38,295 nucleotides of DNA from an uncultured Dehalococcoidia bacterium (GTDB taxonomy: Bacteria; Chloroflexota; Dehalococcoidia; GIF9; UBA5629): the NCBI GenBank assembly GCA_903929005.1, contig CAIYTC010000207.1, positions 1 through 38,295 on the forward strand. The letters are read 5' to 3'. Shown piece after piece: positions 37,317 through 38,295 of this stretch; within the stretch, counting starts at the first letter, position 1, and each line of letters starts with the position of its first letter. The notes below the pieces were generated by a model. It did not search any database, was not told where the DNA came from, and saw only the letters and a program-made list of their open reading frames with translations. A program made the translations under genes and the position numbers.

Positions 37317-38295
37317 TTGCGAAGATTCAGTAAAAATTGGTTTGTGGTTATTGCTGTTATCCTAATTGCGGCTGTCGGCCTGAGCGGCTGCAGCGCACCG
37401 GCAAAACCACCCGCCCCGCCGGTTAATCTCACCGGCGCCGGCGCCACCTTCCCCGCCCCTCTGTACACTAAATGGTTTGACGAGTACAACAAGCTTACCG
37501 GGGTGAAGGTCAATTACCAGGCTATCGGCTCAGGCGGCGGCATCAGCCAGATCACCGAGGGCACGGTTGATTTCGGCGCCAGTGACGGCATAATGACGGC
37601 GGACCAGATATCCAAGGCCGAAACGAAGAGCGGCCCCATCCTTCACATTCCCATGACCAGCGGCGCTGTGGCGCTCATCTACAATGTAGCCAACATCGGT
37701 GGACAGCTTAAACTGTCCGGCGACGTGCTGGCCAATATCTACCTGAAAAAGATCTCCAAATGGAGTGATCCGGCTATAGCAGCTCTCAACCCCGGCCTGA
37801 AATTGCCTGACGCCGCCATAGCGGTTGTATACCGTTCCGACGGCTCCGGTACCACCTATATCTTTACCAACTACCTTTCCAGGGTCAGCCCGGAATGGAA
37901 GGACAAGGTCGGCAATGCGACATCCGTCAAATGGGTGGGTGATATCGGCGGAGAGAAAAGTGCCGGCGTAGCCGGGCAGGTGCAGCAAATCCCCAACTCC
38001 ATAGGCTATGTGGAACTGGCCTATGCGCTGCAGAACAAGCTGGCCGTGGCCGCACTTCAGAACACCGCCGGCAAGTTCATTGAACCGTCACTGGCGGCGA
38101 CCACCAAAGCGGCCGAGGGAGTAACCCTTCCCGATGATATGAAAGTGATGCTGACCAACTCCTCAAATCCGGACGCCTATCCCATTGTTGGGTTCACCTG
38201 GCTGCTGGTATATGTAAACCAGAAGGATCAGGCTAAAGGAGAGGCACTGGTTAAAACGATGTGGTGGGCCATCCATGACGGGCAGAAGTATACCG
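37317..38295 (+). CDS. pstS: Phosphate ABC transporter substrate-binding lipoprotein PstS (3' end cut by window)
   Basis: The first 326 codons of a PstS protein; the end lies beyond the window. The start is TTG, with AAGGAG 8 nt upstream. A lipoprotein signal ends at VGLSGC, followed by a Pro-rich linker. Phosphate-binding loops are visible in GAGATFPAPLYTKWF, IGSGGG, DFGASD and RSDGSGTTYIF. PstS captures phosphate outside the membrane for the PstCAB transporter, whose genes probably follow. Position after phoB-phoR-like genes and Pho-box-like repeats indicates phosphate-starvation control. Confidence 0.96.
   Translation, partial: MRRFSKNWFVVIAVILIAAVGLSGCSAPAKPPAPPVNLTGAGATFPAPLYTKWFDEYNKLTGVKVNYQAIGSGGGISQITEGTVDFGASDGIMTADQISKAETKSGPILHIPMTSGAVALIYNVANIGGQLKLSGDVLANIYLKKISKWSDPAIAALNPGLKLPDAAIAVVYRSDGSGTTYIFTNYLSRVSPEWKDKVGNATSVKWVGDIGGEKSAGVAGQVQQIPNSIGYVELAYALQNKLAVAALQNTAGKFIEPSLAATTKAAEGVTLPDDMKVMLTNSSNPDAYPIVGFTWLLVYVNQKDQAKGEALVKTMWWAIHDGQKYT

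Overview
This window reads as a stretch of an anaerobic bacterial chromosome, most likely a Chloroflexota member of the Dehalococcoidia type. That taxonomic guess is an inference from gene content: oxygen-sensitive 2-oxoacid:ferredoxin oxidoreductases, an ADP-forming acyl-CoA synthetase with separate alpha and beta subunits, many small ferredoxins, a bacterial RRM protein, and Shine-Dalgarno starts with some GTG and TTG codons. There is no marker such as 16S rRNA to settle it. I found 40 protein genes plus one tRNA-Ala; the last gene runs off the right edge. I see no CRISPR array, prophage or insertion sequence.

Layout. 1-2.8 kb: repeat debris, a coiled-coil hypothetical protein, a RimI-like acetyltransferase, and divergently a thiamine-binding MTH1187-family protein overlapping pyrD. 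2.8-6.9 kb: an acyl-CoA dehydrogenase and an iron-sulfur flavoprotein on the minus strand, then the beta (acdB, +) and alpha (acdA, -) subunits of ADP-forming acyl-CoA synthetase facing each other with overlapping 3' ends. 7-10 kb: a zinc-ribbon protein, an RRM RNA-binding protein, tRNA-Ala(CGC), a stand-alone MetH-activation-like protein and cysteine synthase. 10-16.5 kb: a LarA-type nickel racemase homologue, a 4-hydroxybutyryl-CoA dehydratase-superfamily protein, a divergent TetR regulator with a clear operator, a Cys-rich protein, a second TetR regulator, and a lipoprotein joining a solute-binding domain to a Cache domain.

16.5-27.4 kb is the metabolic core. A four-subunit 2-oxoacid:ferredoxin oxidoreductase (ferredoxin, alpha, beta, gamma) has a consensus promoter and a 16-bp palindrome abutting its -35 box. 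Next comes a split UxaA-type lyase bracketed by REP-like repeats, then an FrhB-like flavoprotein joined to indolepyruvate:ferredoxin oxidoreductase (iorA-iorB), a convergent RidA deaminase, a 17-cysteine Fe-S protein, and a CooC-like ATPase with an N-terminal Fe-S motif. Together with acdAB this fits fermentative amino-acid oxidation: transaminated 2-oxoacids become acyl-CoA plus reduced ferredoxin, the acyl-CoA yields ATP through Acd, and the FrhB-like protein may pass electrons to another carrier. That chain is inference.

27.6-38.3 kb: recN; a minus-strand run of CDF metal transporter, FAH-family hydrolase and iron alcohol dehydrogenase; a Crp-type regulator followed by a ferredoxin with a CRP-like site placed as at a class II promoter; a primary-type sigma factor with a strong terminator; and phoB-phoR-like genes followed by pstS with 11-bp-spaced Pho-box-like repeats.

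The most notable non-coding signals are the CDF leader, which can form alternative hairpins resembling an attenuator; the Crp/ferredoxin regulatory unit; operator-like palindromes inside or next to consensus promoters (acdA, tetR, 2-oxoacid oxidoreductase operon); and five dispersed REP-like repeats.
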